Shown piece after piece: positions 27,996 to 37,592 of a stretch of DNA of 64,000 nucleotides (its first letter is position 1; every line of letters begins with the position of its first letter). Origin of the DNA: an uncultured Pelagibacteraceae bacterium (lineage in GTDB: Bacteria; Pseudomonadota; Alphaproteobacteria; Pelagibacterales; Pelagibacteraceae); the NCBI GenBank assembly GCA_902522115.1, contig CABYUV010000002.1, positions 1 to 64,000 on the forward strand. Reading direction: 5' to 3'. Position numbers and translations under genes: made by a program. The notes below the pieces were generated by a model. The model ran no database searches, was not told the DNA's origin, and worked only from the letters and a program-made list of their open reading frames with translations.

Positions 27996-28976
27996 ATGAG
28001 TAATATTAAAAAATTATTTTCAGTACTATTCTCAGCAATCCTATTATTCTCAGCAACAACAACAAGCTCAGTAGCAATTGATAAATTGCACTTTGTAATC
28101 GGTGGTGGTGCTGGTGGTGGTTGGGATGGAACTGCTAGAGGTACTGGAGAAGCTTTAACAAAAGCTGGTATGTTAAAAAGTGCATCATTTGAAAATATGT
28201 CAGGTGGTGGAGGCGGTAAAGCACTTGCATACATGATTAATACTAAACCTGCTAATACAGTTTTAGTTCAATCTACACCGTTAGTACTAAGGTCAATTAC
28301 TAGACACAAAGGTTATGTAAAAGGTAATGGGACTTTATCTTATAAAGATGTTGTGCCGATTGCAGGTGTAATTGGTGATTACGGCGCTATTGCAGTTGCT
28401 AAAAGCTCATCTTTTAAAAATTTTCAAGATGTAGTTGATGCATATAAAAAAGATCCTAACTCAGTTAAAATGGCTGGTGGATCAGTAAGAGGAAGTATGG
28501 ATCATTTAATTGGTGCTTTAGCTTTCCAAGCTGCAGGTGCAGATCCAAATGCTGTTCAATATATTCCTTATGATGCTGGTGGAAAAGCTTTAGCTGGACT
28601 TTTATCTGGAGAAACTCAAATCATTTCAACTGGTTTAGGTGAATTGATGGGAGCAAGAGACCAAGTAAGAATTATTGGTATTACTGCTCCTTCAAGAGTT
28701 TCTGATGCACCAGATGCACCAACACTTAAAGAACAAGGCTATGATGTACAATTCGTTAACTGGAGAGGTTTCTTTGGTCCTCCAGGCATGAGCAATGCTG
28801 ATAAATCAGCTATTGCAAAAATGCTTGGCGATGTACAAAAAACTCCTGAATGGGAAACAGTAAGAGCAAGAAATGCTTGGGTTAATATTTATAATCCAGA
28901 AGGTAAGTTTGTTTCTTTCTTAGAAAAACAAACTGAAGAAATGACAGCTCTTATGAAAAAACTAGGAGTGATATAA
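27996..28976 (+). CDS. tctC: Tripartite tricarboxylate transporter substrate-binding protein
   Basis: Signal peptide; FVIGGGAGGGWDGTARGTGEAL; upstream of tctB/tctA. Confidence 0.85.
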   Translation: MSNIKKLFSVLFSAILLFSATTTSSVAIDKLHFVIGGGAGGGWDGTARGTGEALTKAGMLKSASFENMSGGGGGKALAYMINTKPANTVLVQSTPLVLRSITRHKGYVKGNGTLSYKDVVPIAGVIGDYGAIAVAKSSSFKNFQDVVDAYKKDPNSVKMAGGSVRGSMDHLIGALAFQAAGADPNAVQYIPYDAGGKALAGLLSGETQIISTGLGELMGARDQVRIIGITAPSRVSDAPDAPTLKEQGYDVQFVNWRGFFGPPGMSNADKSAIAKMLGDVQKTPEWETVRARNAWVNIYNPEGKFVSFLEKQTEEMTALMKKLGVI

Positions 28977-28996
28977 TCCTTAGGGTTATTTAAATT

Positions 28997-29044
28997 AGAG
29001 CAGTGAATATAAATACTACCAAAATTATATCACTGCTCTTTTTT
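28997..29044 (+). terminator. Intrinsic-terminator-like stem-loop overlapping the tctB start
   Basis: agagcagtga (28997-29006) / tcactgctct (29030-29039), perfect 10 bp, followed by T-run 29039-29044. Confidence 0.7.
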
Positions 29045-29473
29045 ATATTTTCAGCATTTTATTTATATACTGCTTACCAAATTCAAGTTTTTGCATTTGA
29101 CGAAAATGCACCATTTAATGCTCGATCATTTCCAATTTATTTAGGTTATGCAGGATTATTTTTTTCTGGATTAAAACTTATTTTACCAGACCCAAATACT
29201 ATTAAAGTTGATCACAAAAATTTAGAATATAAAAAAACAGGTATACTTATACTTATTGCTATTATTTATGGAGCAACAATTTTAAAAGTTGGTTATTTTT
29301 TAACTACTTCATTATTTTTATTTGCTTCATATTATTTTTTAGGAGAACGAAGGTGGATTTTAATGTTTTTATTATCCTTTCCATTTGTTGCTGCCTTTAT
29401 GTATTTGCTTCATGGTATTCTTGATATTTATTTAAGAGATCCATTCTTACAATCAATCGGAGTTATGGGATGA
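29003..29473 (+). CDS. tctB: Tripartite tricarboxylate transporter small membrane protein
   Basis: 156 aa, four TM, between tctC and tctA; GTG start assumed. Confidence 0.78.
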   Translation: MNINTTKIISLLFFIFSAFYLYTAYQIQVFAFDENAPFNARSFPIYLGYAGLFFSGLKLILPDPNTIKVDHKNLEYKKTGILILIAIIYGATILKVGYFLTTSLFLFASYYFLGERRWILMFLLSFPFVAAFMYLLHGILDIYLRDPFLQSIGVMG

Positions 29474-30969
29474 TTGAGGGTATATTAATTGGATTAACAA
29501 CAGCACTTACTTTCCAGAATGTATTAATGGTTATGGTTGGTTGTTTTTTTGGAACAATCATTGGAATGCTCCCTGGGCTTGGTCCGATGACTGCTATCGC
29601 ATTAATGATACCAATCACTTATGGTTTCGATCCTGCTACAGGATTGATTTTGATGGCTGGTGTTTATTATGGCGCAGTATTTGGTGGTTCTACTTCTTCT
29701 ATATTATTAAATGCACCTGGTGTTCCTGGAACTGTTGCAACTTCTTTCGATGGTTATCCTATGGCACAACAAGGTAAAGCAGGAAAAGCATTAGCTATTG
29801 CTGCTTGGAGTTCGTTTGCAGGTGGGACATTATCTGCAATTTATTTATTATTTATGGCACCAAGTTTATCAAAAGTAAGTTTATCTTTTAGATCACCAGA
29901 TTATTTTGCGTTAATGATTTTAGGTTTAACAGCAATTGCTGCTTTTTCATCTAAAGGACAATTTTTAAAAGCAATGATGATGGTAGTACTTGGCTTGATG
30001 CTAGCATCAGTTGGTCAAGATAGTTTGTCTGATATTACAAGATTTACATTTGATAATATGAACTTAACTGATGGAATTAGTTTTGTACTTGTCGTGATGG
30101 CAACATTTGCAATGAGTGAAGCTTTAACAATTATTTTAAAAAGAAATGATCCAACAAGTGCTGCTAAACAAGTTTCATTAACTGAATTAGGTTCTATTAA
30201 AATTAATAGAGAAGAGCGAACAAAGATGTATAAAACAATACCAAGATCATCAGTAATTGGATTTTTGATTGGAGTACTGCCAGGTGCAGGTGCAACAATT
30301 GCATCATTTTTAGCTTACGGAATGGAACGAAACGTAGTTAGCGATCAGGAGAAAGAAAAGTTTGGTAAAGGAAGTGTAAATGGTTTATCTGCACCAGAAA
30401 CTGCAAATAATGCAGCTTGTTCAGGTTCATTTGTTCCAATGCTAACTTTAGGTATACCTGGTAGCGGTACTACTGCTGTAATGTTAGGTGCGCTTCTAGG
30501 TTTTGGTGTTCAACCTGGACCAAGACTTTATATGACTAATCCAGAAATTTTTTGGTCAATAATCATGTCTATGTATATTGGAATGGTGATTTTACTTATA
30601 TTAAACTTACCACTTATACCCTATATTGCTAGAATTCTTGCGGTTCCTAAAAATTATTTAATTCCTTTAATTTTGTTTTTCTCTGTCACTGGGATTTACG
30701 TTATGTCATTTAATAACTTTGATATTTATTTGATGATTGGAATTGCTGTAGTGGCGACCTTTTTAAGATTGTATGATTTCCCAATGCCACCTTTGATATT
30801 AGCTTTTGTACTAGGCGGACTAATGGAAGAAAATCTTAGAAGATCTTTATTATTAAGTAACGGTTCTTGGGAATTTTTATGGGACAGAACTTTAACAGCA
30901 AGTATTTTAGCTACCACAATATTAATTGTAATTTGGCATATTTACAAAACTTTTACGAAGAAAAATTAA
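29470..30969 (+). CDS. tctA: Tripartite tricarboxylate transporter large permease
   Basis: GMLPGLGPMTAIALMIPITYGFDPATGLILMAGVYYGAVFGGSTSSILLNAPGVPG. Confidence 0.95.
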   Translation: MIEGILIGLTTALTFQNVLMVMVGCFFGTIIGMLPGLGPMTAIALMIPITYGFDPATGLILMAGVYYGAVFGGSTSSILLNAPGVPGTVATSFDGYPMAQQGKAGKALAIAAWSSFAGGTLSAIYLLFMAPSLSKVSLSFRSPDYFALMILGLTAIAAFSSKGQFLKAMMMVVLGLMLASVGQDSLSDITRFTFDNMNLTDGISFVLVVMATFAMSEALTIILKRNDPTSAAKQVSLTELGSIKINREERTKMYKTIPRSSVIGFLIGVLPGAGATIASFLAYGMERNVVSDQEKEKFGKGSVNGLSAPETANNAACSGSFVPMLTLGIPGSGTTAVMLGALLGFGVQPGPRLYMTNPEIFWSIIMSMYIGMVILLILNLPLIPYIARILAVPKNYLIPLILFFSVTGIYVMSFNNFDIYLMIGIAVVATFLRLYDFPMPPLILAFVLGGLMEENLRRSLLLSNGSWEFLWDRTLTASILATTILIVIWHIYKTFTKKN

Positions 30970-31856
30970 TTTTTAATATCTATACTTTTCCTAATTATCT
31001 CTTTTTCTAATTTCATTTCTCTATATGAAATAATTAAAACACCTAAAAAAATTATACTTGCACCAATCCATGTAAACAGATCAGGTGTTTCATTAAAGAC
31101 ATAGAATCCTATCAAAGATGCAAATACGAGACTTAGAAAGGAATAGGGTTGAGTCACGCTAACATCTACTAATTTGTAAGCGTGATTAATGCAAAGATGT
31201 AACAATGTACCAAATAAACCTCCAAAAAATAAATAAATCAAAGTGTGTAAACCAGGCGTTTGCCAATGAAATAATGCAATAATGAAACTAAAAATTGTCA
31301 TATACGTGTATCCATAAGATAAAATTGTGATTGAACTATCATCTTTTGCGATACTTTTTGTAATTATAATAACTACTGACCACATAAAAGAGGAGGCAAG
31401 TGCCATATAAACTCCAAGAGATATATCAATTATTCCTGGTCTTAAAATTATCAGCATACCAATAAATCCTAAAACTAGGGCAAAACTTCTGTATAAGTAA
31501 ATTTTTTCTCCAAGAAATAAAACAGCTAATATTGTTACTAAGAAAGGTACTACAAAAGAAATTGCTGTAGCTTTTTCAATCGGCATCATTACTAAAGCTG
31601 AGAAATATAAAAGCATAGAAGGTAAGTTTAAAAAAGCTCTAGCAAAATGTTTTTTATGATGAATTGTTTTAAATACTGTAAATTTGGATTTTAATATGTA
31701 AGGCAAAATAATTAGAAATCCGAACAAAAATCTAAAAAATCCCGCAACGTAAACGTTAACTTCTTCTTGAGCTAATTTTAAAAATGTAAGCATCAATGTT
31801 CCAAATAGTACTGAGGAAATAATTAAAAAAATTGCTAATTTGTTATTTGGTATCAA
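30966..31856 (-). CDS. EamA/DMT-superfamily permease
   Basis: 296 aa, ten TM pattern, EKATAISFVVPFLVTILAVLFLGEKI. Confidence 0.85.
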   Translation of the reverse strand: MIPNNKLAIFLIISSVLFGTLMLTFLKLAQEEVNVYVAGFFRFLFGFLIILPYILKSKFTVFKTIHHKKHFARAFLNLPSMLLYFSALVMMPIEKATAISFVVPFLVTILAVLFLGEKIYLYRSFALVLGFIGMLIILRPGIIDISLGVYMALASSFMWSVVIIITKSIAKDDSSITILSYGYTYMTIFSFIIALFHWQTPGLHTLIYLFFGGLFGTLLHLCINHAYKLVDVSVTQPYSFLSLVFASLIGFYVFNETPDLFTWIGASIIFLGVLIISYREMKLEKEIIRKSIDIKN

Positions 31857-32935
31857 TTTAATATTTTCTTGTATTCTTCAATTATTCTTGACCATTGAAA
31901 TTTATTGACGAATTCCTTTGCATTTTTCCCAAAATCTAAATATTTTTTATTCTCTAACATTGAACCAATTGAAGAATAAATGTCATCAAGATTGTTACCA
32001 TCGCATATTAAACCAGTTTTTTCATGATCAATAGCATCTGCAGCCCCACCATCTTTCCCACCAATTGATGGTATACCGTATTGAGCTGCCTCAACATATG
32101 CAATTCCAAAACCTTCAACAGATTTTTTATGAATTATGGATGGCATCACAAAAATATTTGATTTTGCAACAAGTGCATTTTTCAAATCATTACTAATATT
32201 CTTAAAAAACATAACTTGTGCTTCGAGATCGAGTTCTTTTACCAGTTTCTTAATATTTTCTTCTTCTTCTCCATATCCGATACAAATATAAACAATATCA
32301 GGATAAACTTGTTTCAAATTTCTCAAAGCCATAACTATTTTTTCGTGATTTTTACGCTTATCAAATCTTGAAACTGTAACTAGTCTAGGATTTTTTACTT
32401 TAAGTATACTTTCAACTTTATCTAATGTTTTTTTGTTTAATTCTTTCACTGGGTCAACACCTGGGTTTATTACAATTACTTTATTTCTATTTACACCGAG
32501 TTCTATAGCTAGATTTTTTGTAAACTGAGAATTTGCTATAACCTTCTCAACATTATTTAAAACACGGACCACTCTTTTATTTTGATTAGAATCTTTGGGA
32601 TAGTTAATTTCTTTACTATGAATTAAACAATATTTTTTCTTAGAAGATTTAATAAGCTCTAAACTTTTCCAATGATCAGCAATAATGCCATCTATTTTGT
32701 TTTCTTTAATAAATTCATTGATTAATTGTGCCTTTCTATATTTTCTAAGTAATTTTATTCCACCAACTCTCTCGATAGTAAATGAGGCTTGTTCATCAAA
32801 ATTTTCATGACCCTCTATATGATCTGCGAAAACTTTTATCATAAAGTTTTTTGATAGCTCTCTTGATAAACCCCACATTAAATTTTGCATACCACCAACT
32901 TCAGGTGGGAATGATCTAGTTACAATTAGATACAT
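31853..32935 (-). CDS. Glycosyltransferase group 1 (GT4)
   Basis: RSFPPEVGGMQNLMWGLSREL; NPGVDPV; FGIAYVEAAQYGIPSIGGKDGGAADAI. Confidence 0.88.
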   Translation of the reverse strand: MYLIVTRSFPPEVGGMQNLMWGLSRELSKNFMIKVFADHIEGHENFDEQASFTIERVGGIKLLRKYRKAQLINEFIKENKIDGIIADHWKSLELIKSSKKKYCLIHSKEINYPKDSNQNKRVVRVLNNVEKVIANSQFTKNLAIELGVNRNKVIVINPGVDPVKELNKKTLDKVESILKVKNPRLVTVSRFDKRKNHEKIVMALRNLKQVYPDIVYICIGYGEEEENIKKLVKELDLEAQVMFFKNISNDLKNALVAKSNIFVMPSIIHKKSVEGFGIAYVEAAQYGIPSIGGKDGGAADAIDHEKTGLICDGNNLDDIYSSIGSMLENKKYLDFGKNAKEFVNKFQWSRIIEEYKKILN

Positions 32936-33489
32936 TAATCATATTTCCATTTAATACCACAGCCTGCACTAGGTATTTGATTCTCAGGACCTTTTCCGGT
33001 TTGAGCTATTTGTTTCATAGCTGTTAGTAGATCACTTTCTCCATCTTTAACTGGAATAAACTTTTTAAGTTCTCTCAATCTTCCTCTATACTGAAGTTCT
33101 AAATCTTTATTATAGCCAAAGAAATCTGGGGTACACACAGCGTCATATGCTTTAGCAATTTCTTGAGTTTCATCATGCAGGTAAGGAAAATTAAAATGTT
33201 TTTTATTTGAAAATTTGATCATATTTTCAAATGAGTCTTCTGGGTAATTCACAGAATCGTTTGAGCATATAGCAACAGTGTTGATACCAATTTTTTTCAA
33301 TTCACTACAATCCTCAACTAATTCTTTTGTAATAGCTTTTACATATGGGCAATGATTACAAATGAACATTATTAAAGTTCCATTTTCACCTTTGATATCA
33401 TTTAAGGACAGAATTTTATTATCAGTAGATTTTAATTCAAATGGAATAGCTTTTTGACCAAAATCACATATTGGAGTTTGTATAGGCAT
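32935..33489 (-). CDS. Thioredoxin-fold peroxiredoxin-like protein
   Basis: MFICNHCPYVKAITKELVED (CxxC), PDFFGYNKDLELQYRGRL. Confidence 0.82.
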   Translation of the reverse strand: MPIQTPICDFGQKAIPFELKSTDNKILSLNDIKGENGTLIMFICNHCPYVKAITKELVEDCSELKKIGINTVAICSNDSVNYPEDSFENMIKFSNKKHFNFPYLHDETQEIAKAYDAVCTPDFFGYNKDLELQYRGRLRELKKFIPVKDGESDLLTAMKQIAQTGKGPENQIPSAGCGIKWKYD

Positions 33490-33508
33490 AATGTAAAATA
33501 TATAGATT

Positions 33509-34021
33509 ATGTTTTATGATTTAAAAGATAAAAAACCAAAAAACTCTGGCGAAAATTGGGTTGCCCCTAATGCTACAATAATAGGAGATGTTACTTTAGA
33601 AAAAAATACAAGTATTTGGTTTAATGCAGTTCTTAGAGGAGATATTGAAAATATTCATATTGGTGAAGGATCAAATGTACAAGATGGGAGTGTTTTACAC
33701 ACTGATCCAGGTTGCCCACTAAAAGTGGGAAAAAATGTTACTGTTGGGCATTTAGTTATGCTTCATGGATGTACCATTGGAGATAACAGTTTAATTGGAA
33801 TTGGAGCAGTCATCCTAAATAAAGCTAATATTGGAAAAAATTGTATTATCGGAGCTAAGGCCTTAATTACAGAAAATAAAGTTATACCTGACAATTCTTT
33901 GGTTGTAGGCTCTCCAGGTAAAGTTATTAGAGAAGTTTCAGAGGAAGAAAAAAAAGCAGTGTTTGAAAACACAAAACATTATCAAGATAATTGGAAAAAA
34001 TATTCGAAATCAATTTTTTAA
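33509..34021 (+). CDS. Gamma carbonic anhydrase family protein
   Basis: Left-handed beta-helix repeats; WFNAVLRGDIENIHIGEGSNVQDGSVLHTD, VTVGHLVMLHGCTIGDNSLIGIGAVIL. Confidence 0.88.
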   Translation: MFYDLKDKKPKNSGENWVAPNATIIGDVTLEKNTSIWFNAVLRGDIENIHIGEGSNVQDGSVLHTDPGCPLKVGKNVTVGHLVMLHGCTIGDNSLIGIGAVILNKANIGKNCIIGAKALITENKVIPDNSLVVGSPGKVIREVSEEEKKAVFENTKHYQDNWKKYSKSIF

Positions 34022-34030
34022 AGGAGTTAA

Positions 34031-34324
34031 ATGCCAGCAGGATATGTAATAGCACAATTGAAAATAACTAATCCTGAAAACTACAAAGAATATGTTGAAA
34101 AAGTTAATCCAATTGTAAAAAAATTTGGTGGAGAATTTTTGGTAAGAGCAGGTGAGTATCAAATATTTGATGGTGAGACAAATTTTCCAAGAATAATCAT
34201 TTTGAAATTTCCAAGTTATGAGAAGGCTTTGGAGTGGTATAATTCTGAAGAGTATAAGCCAATAAAACAAATTAGATTGGATAATTCAGAAGGCACGAAT
34301 ATAATAATTAAAGGTATTCAATAA
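34031..34324 (+). CDS. DUF1330 family protein
   Basis: AGYVIAQLKITNPENYKEYVEKV ... RIIILKFPSYEKALEWYNSEEYKPI. Confidence 0.85.
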   Translation: MPAGYVIAQLKITNPENYKEYVEKVNPIVKKFGGEFLVRAGEYQIFDGETNFPRIIILKFPSYEKALEWYNSEEYKPIKQIRLDNSEGTNIIIKGIQ

Positions 34325-34333
34325 ATTCTTACA

Positions 34334-35281
34334 ATGAGAAAACTATTTTTAATTTTAATACTATTCTTATTTAGCTTACCAACATTTGCATCTGATGAAA
34401 AACCAGGAAGATTTTTTGAAGATCAGCCCGATGTAAGTGATGATTATCAAATTCATTTTATTTACATGCTTACAGCTAGTGATAAAGATAACGAGTTAGA
34501 TATTAATGGTGAGATAGAGGAGTATGCTGACAAAATTAATGCTCTCGTTGAAAAGTTTAGTAAAAAAACAAAAGGATCTTCTGGTGCAAAAAAGTATAAG
34601 TATGATTATCGAAAAGATGGAAAATTAGATGTTACTTTCATAAGATTAGATAAAAAAAGAAAAGAACTTCACAAACATATAAATAACAATTATCGAGGCT
34701 ACCTTTGGTTAAATGGATTTAATAATCCTAAAAAAGTTTATTTTACCTTTGCTGATGTAACTAGCGTTGATGGAGGAGAAGGTGGAGTAGGAATGGCGTC
34801 AATGTTTCTTAAAAATAAACATAATAGAAATAAAAATAATATGGTTAAGACAGCAGTTCACGAAATACACCATGCAATGGGAGGAGGTTTTGCCTGTGTC
34901 CCAGGAATGAATAAAAAAGCTCATTTTTCAAGCGGTCAAGATACTGATGCAAAACATATGTTTTTTGGAAAAGCTTATGCCCATAATGTCGAAGGTTGTC
35001 CAAAAGGAGAAGACTCAGTTTATTTAACTCCTACGTCAAATGACCCATATGATCCATTCAAACTTATTTGTCTAAACGAGTGGGGAAAATATAACCACAA
35101 AAAACTTGTTAAACTTAGAGATAAACAGGCAAGTGATCTTAAAAAAGGTAAGTGGAATTATAGAAGCGGAGGATCTGGGTGCAAGTTTACTTATTGGGAC
35201 AGAAATGGTACCGGGGTTATGAAATTATTTAATAACGAACAAGCTTCTAGAGAGTATAATAGAAATCCAAAAGATCATTAA
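34334..35281 (+). CDS. Secreted protein with HExxHxxG zinc-metalloprotease-like motif
   Basis: Signal peptide; VKTAVHEIHHAMGGGFACVPG; 315 aa. Confidence 0.65.
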   Translation: MRKLFLILILFLFSLPTFASDEKPGRFFEDQPDVSDDYQIHFIYMLTASDKDNELDINGEIEEYADKINALVEKFSKKTKGSSGAKKYKYDYRKDGKLDVTFIRLDKKRKELHKHINNNYRGYLWLNGFNNPKKVYFTFADVTSVDGGEGGVGMASMFLKNKHNRNKNNMVKTAVHEIHHAMGGGFACVPGMNKKAHFSSGQDTDAKHMFFGKAYAHNVEGCPKGEDSVYLTPTSNDPYDPFKLICLNEWGKYNHKKLVKLRDKQASDLKKGKWNYRSGGSGCKFTYWDRNGTGVMKLFNNEQASREYNRNPKDH

Positions 35282-35288
35282 ATATTTA

Positions 35289-35873
35289 ATGAAAAAACTT
35301 TTAGTAATTTTGATAATTTCTTTAATTTCTCAATTATCTCAAGCAAACGAAAGATTTATACCACTTGAATTATTCACTGGTGGTGAAATTCGTGATGATA
35401 CAGAAATTAAATTTACAAAAGCTAATTTGGTCTTTGGAGAAAAGAAAAGAAAACAAATAGTAGGACCTGAAGATTGGAAAAATCCAAATACAGGTGAGAT
35501 AATTAAAGTTTATAAAAGAACAAGAAAAGGTCAAAGTGGAGTAAAAACCCAACTTTTTACTGTTACTAATGATGGACAATGTATTGGAAGAGTTTGGGAT
35601 AGTAGGCGTGGTGGAAGAATAATTGTAAATGGATGTAAATTTCCTTTAGGTGTTTGGAAAGAAGGTGAAAAAAGAACATTTAACGGATCCTCTGGAGGAA
35701 AGACAAGAAAAATTGAATTAACTATTTTAAAACTAGGAAAAAAACAAAAAGATAAAATAAAATTTAATTGGAAACTTTACGATGGAGCTGGAAAATTAAT
35801 GGATGACAATGATTATACATTTTCTGCTGGGAGAGCAATGACAAAGCTTAATGATAAAAAAATATCAAAATGA
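35289..35873 (+). CDS. Secreted hypothetical protein
   Basis: Signal peptide LLVILIISLISQLSQANE; 194 aa; 7 bp downstream of previous gene. Confidence 0.6.
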   Translation: MKKLLVILIISLISQLSQANERFIPLELFTGGEIRDDTEIKFTKANLVFGEKKRKQIVGPEDWKNPNTGEIIKVYKRTRKGQSGVKTQLFTVTNDGQCIGRVWDSRRGGRIIVNGCKFPLGVWKEGEKRTFNGSSGGKTRKIELTILKLGKKQKDKIKFNWKLYDGAGKLMDDNDYTFSAGRAMTKLNDKKISK

Positions 35874-35890
35874 AAAAAATAGTCAGTTAT

Positions 35891-36094
35891 TTAATTAAAT
35901 AATAGATCGTTAATCGAATAAACTATCAACCCTATAATAATAATTAATAGAATTAAAAAAGAAATTGTTCCACTTAATTGAGCTTTTATTCTTGTTTTTC
36001 CTTCTTTAAATTTTTTAAAGTGAATGCTCCCAAATCTCATTACAGCTAATCCTAAAATAATTAGAAATGCTGTAAATATATATCCAGTAACCAT
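35891..36094 (-). CDS. Small two-TM membrane protein
   Basis: 67 aa with two hydrophobic helices; abuts upstream gene. Confidence 0.55.
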   Translation of the reverse strand: MVTGYIFTAFLIILGLAVMRFGSIHFKKFKEGKTRIKAQLSGTISFLILLIIIIGLIVYSINDLLFN

Positions 36095-36700
36095 CTATGG
36101 AACCAACCAAGTATCTTTATTATTTTCTAAATTAAATTTTGCTCTTCGGTGGCCTTTAGCTGCTAAATAAAGCCATTCTATGGATTTGATTTTACATTGA
36201 ATAACAGTGAAGTTTTTATAACCCTCTTCACTTTGTTCTTTGGTGTAATCAAAATTATCTAATTCTGGTTTTAGGCCAGAGGTTGGTACATCTGACTCAG
36301 TTCCTGGACCATTATCAACCAAATAACATTTTCTACTAATATGTTGGGTTCTAGACCAAGACTCTTTTGTTACTTCATTATTATGATTAATTATGCATTC
36401 TACTTTTAATCTAACCTGTATTTTTTCATCTTTATCATAAAACAACATTGCAGCATTTTTATTTGCTCTCAATTTTTCAATTTTATCTGATCTGATATCA
36501 CTATGATATTGCACTAGATTATTTGATTGATCAGATTTTCTTAGAACAACAATTCTTCCATCTAGATCAGATTGATCTCCACAAATAAATACTGGTATTC
36601 GAAAAGGAGAACTTCTGTCTTTCACAGCATTGTCTAGCATTGACCAAATTTTCTTTTTGATCTCTGCAAAGTCCTCGTAATAAGGAACTGTATCCGTCAC
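36095..36700 (-). CDS. Pyridoxamine 5'-phosphate oxidase-like FMN-binding protein
   Basis: IVVLRKSDQSNNLVQYHSDIRSDKIEKLRANKNAAMLFYDKDEKIQVRLK; EWLYLAAKGHRRAKF. Confidence 0.78.
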   Translation of the reverse strand: MTDTVPYYEDFAEIKKKIWSMLDNAVKDRSSPFRIPVFICGDQSDLDGRIVVLRKSDQSNNLVQYHSDIRSDKIEKLRANKNAAMLFYDKDEKIQVRLKVECIINHNNEVTKESWSRTQHISRKCYLVDNGPGTESDVPTSGLKPELDNFDYTKEQSEEGYKNFTVIQCKIKSIEWLYLAAKGHRRAKFNLENNKDTWLVP

Positions 36701-36705
36701 AAATA

Positions 36706-37581
36706 TTATTTTTTCTTTTTTAATCGAGCAATCAAACCTGAGCTATCCCAACGATTTCCACCCATCTCTTGAACCTCAGCATAATAACCATCAATAATTT
36801 CTGTTATAGGAACAGGCGAGCCATTTTTTTTTGCTTCTTCAATTGCAATTTTAAGATCTTTTCTCATCCAATCGATAGCAAAACCATAATCAAACTTATC
36901 ATCTGTCATAGTTCGGTATCTATTTTCCATTTGCCAAGATTGTGCTGCACCTTTAGATATAGTTTCCATAACTTTATCCATATCTAAACCTGCATTAATT
37001 CCAAAATTGATTGCTTCAGATAAACCCTGGACTGTTCCAGCAATACAAATTTGGTTCATCATTTTTGTTAACTGGCCACTTCCACAAGGACCAATTAATT
37101 TAACCTTTTTACTATAACAATCAATTACAGGCTCAGCTTTTTTAAACACTTCTTCATCACCACCAACCATTACTGTTAGTATTCCACCTTCAGCTCCAGC
37201 TTGTCCTCCAGAAATTGGAGCATCTAAAAAACTAAACCCTTTATCATTTGCTTTTTTATTTAATTCTCTAGATACTTCTGCAGATACAGTTGAGTTATCA
37301 ATAAAAATTGAACCGGCTTTTGCTGTGTTAAACAATCCATTTTCCCCAGTTGCAACTTCTCTTAAATCATCGTCATTACCAACGCATGTAAAAATGAAAT
37401 CTGCACCATCTGCAGCCTCCGCAGGTGTATTTGCCATTTTACCTTTATATTCAGCTATCCATTTTTCAGCTTTTGATTTTGTTCTATTAAAAACAGTTAC
37501 ATTGTGTCCGGCTTTTGATATATAACCAGCCATTGGGTAGCCCATCACCCCAAGACCTATGAAAGCAACATTACAAGTCAT
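36706..37581 (-). CDS. 3-hydroxyisobutyrate dehydrogenase / tartronate semialdehyde reductase family
   Basis: VAFIGLGVMGYPMAGYISKAGHNVTVFNRT; FLDAPISGGQAGAEGGILTVMVGG. Confidence 0.9.
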   Translation of the reverse strand: MTCNVAFIGLGVMGYPMAGYISKAGHNVTVFNRTKSKAEKWIAEYKGKMANTPAEAADGADFIFTCVGNDDDLREVATGENGLFNTAKAGSIFIDNSTVSAEVSRELNKKANDKGFSFLDAPISGGQAGAEGGILTVMVGGDEEVFKKAEPVIDCYSKKVKLIGPCGSGQLTKMMNQICIAGTVQGLSEAINFGINAGLDMDKVMETISKGAAQSWQMENRYRTMTDDKFDYGFAIDWMRKDLKIAIEEAKKNGSPVPITEIIDGYYAEVQEMGGNRWDSSGLIARLKKKK

Positions 37582-37592
37582 AATTTTTTTCT

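Noticed and set aside
29541-29777. Trp/Cys-rich 78-aa ORF inside tctA
   Set aside because: Out-of-frame overlap with a highly conserved tctA region; an artefact of codon composition.
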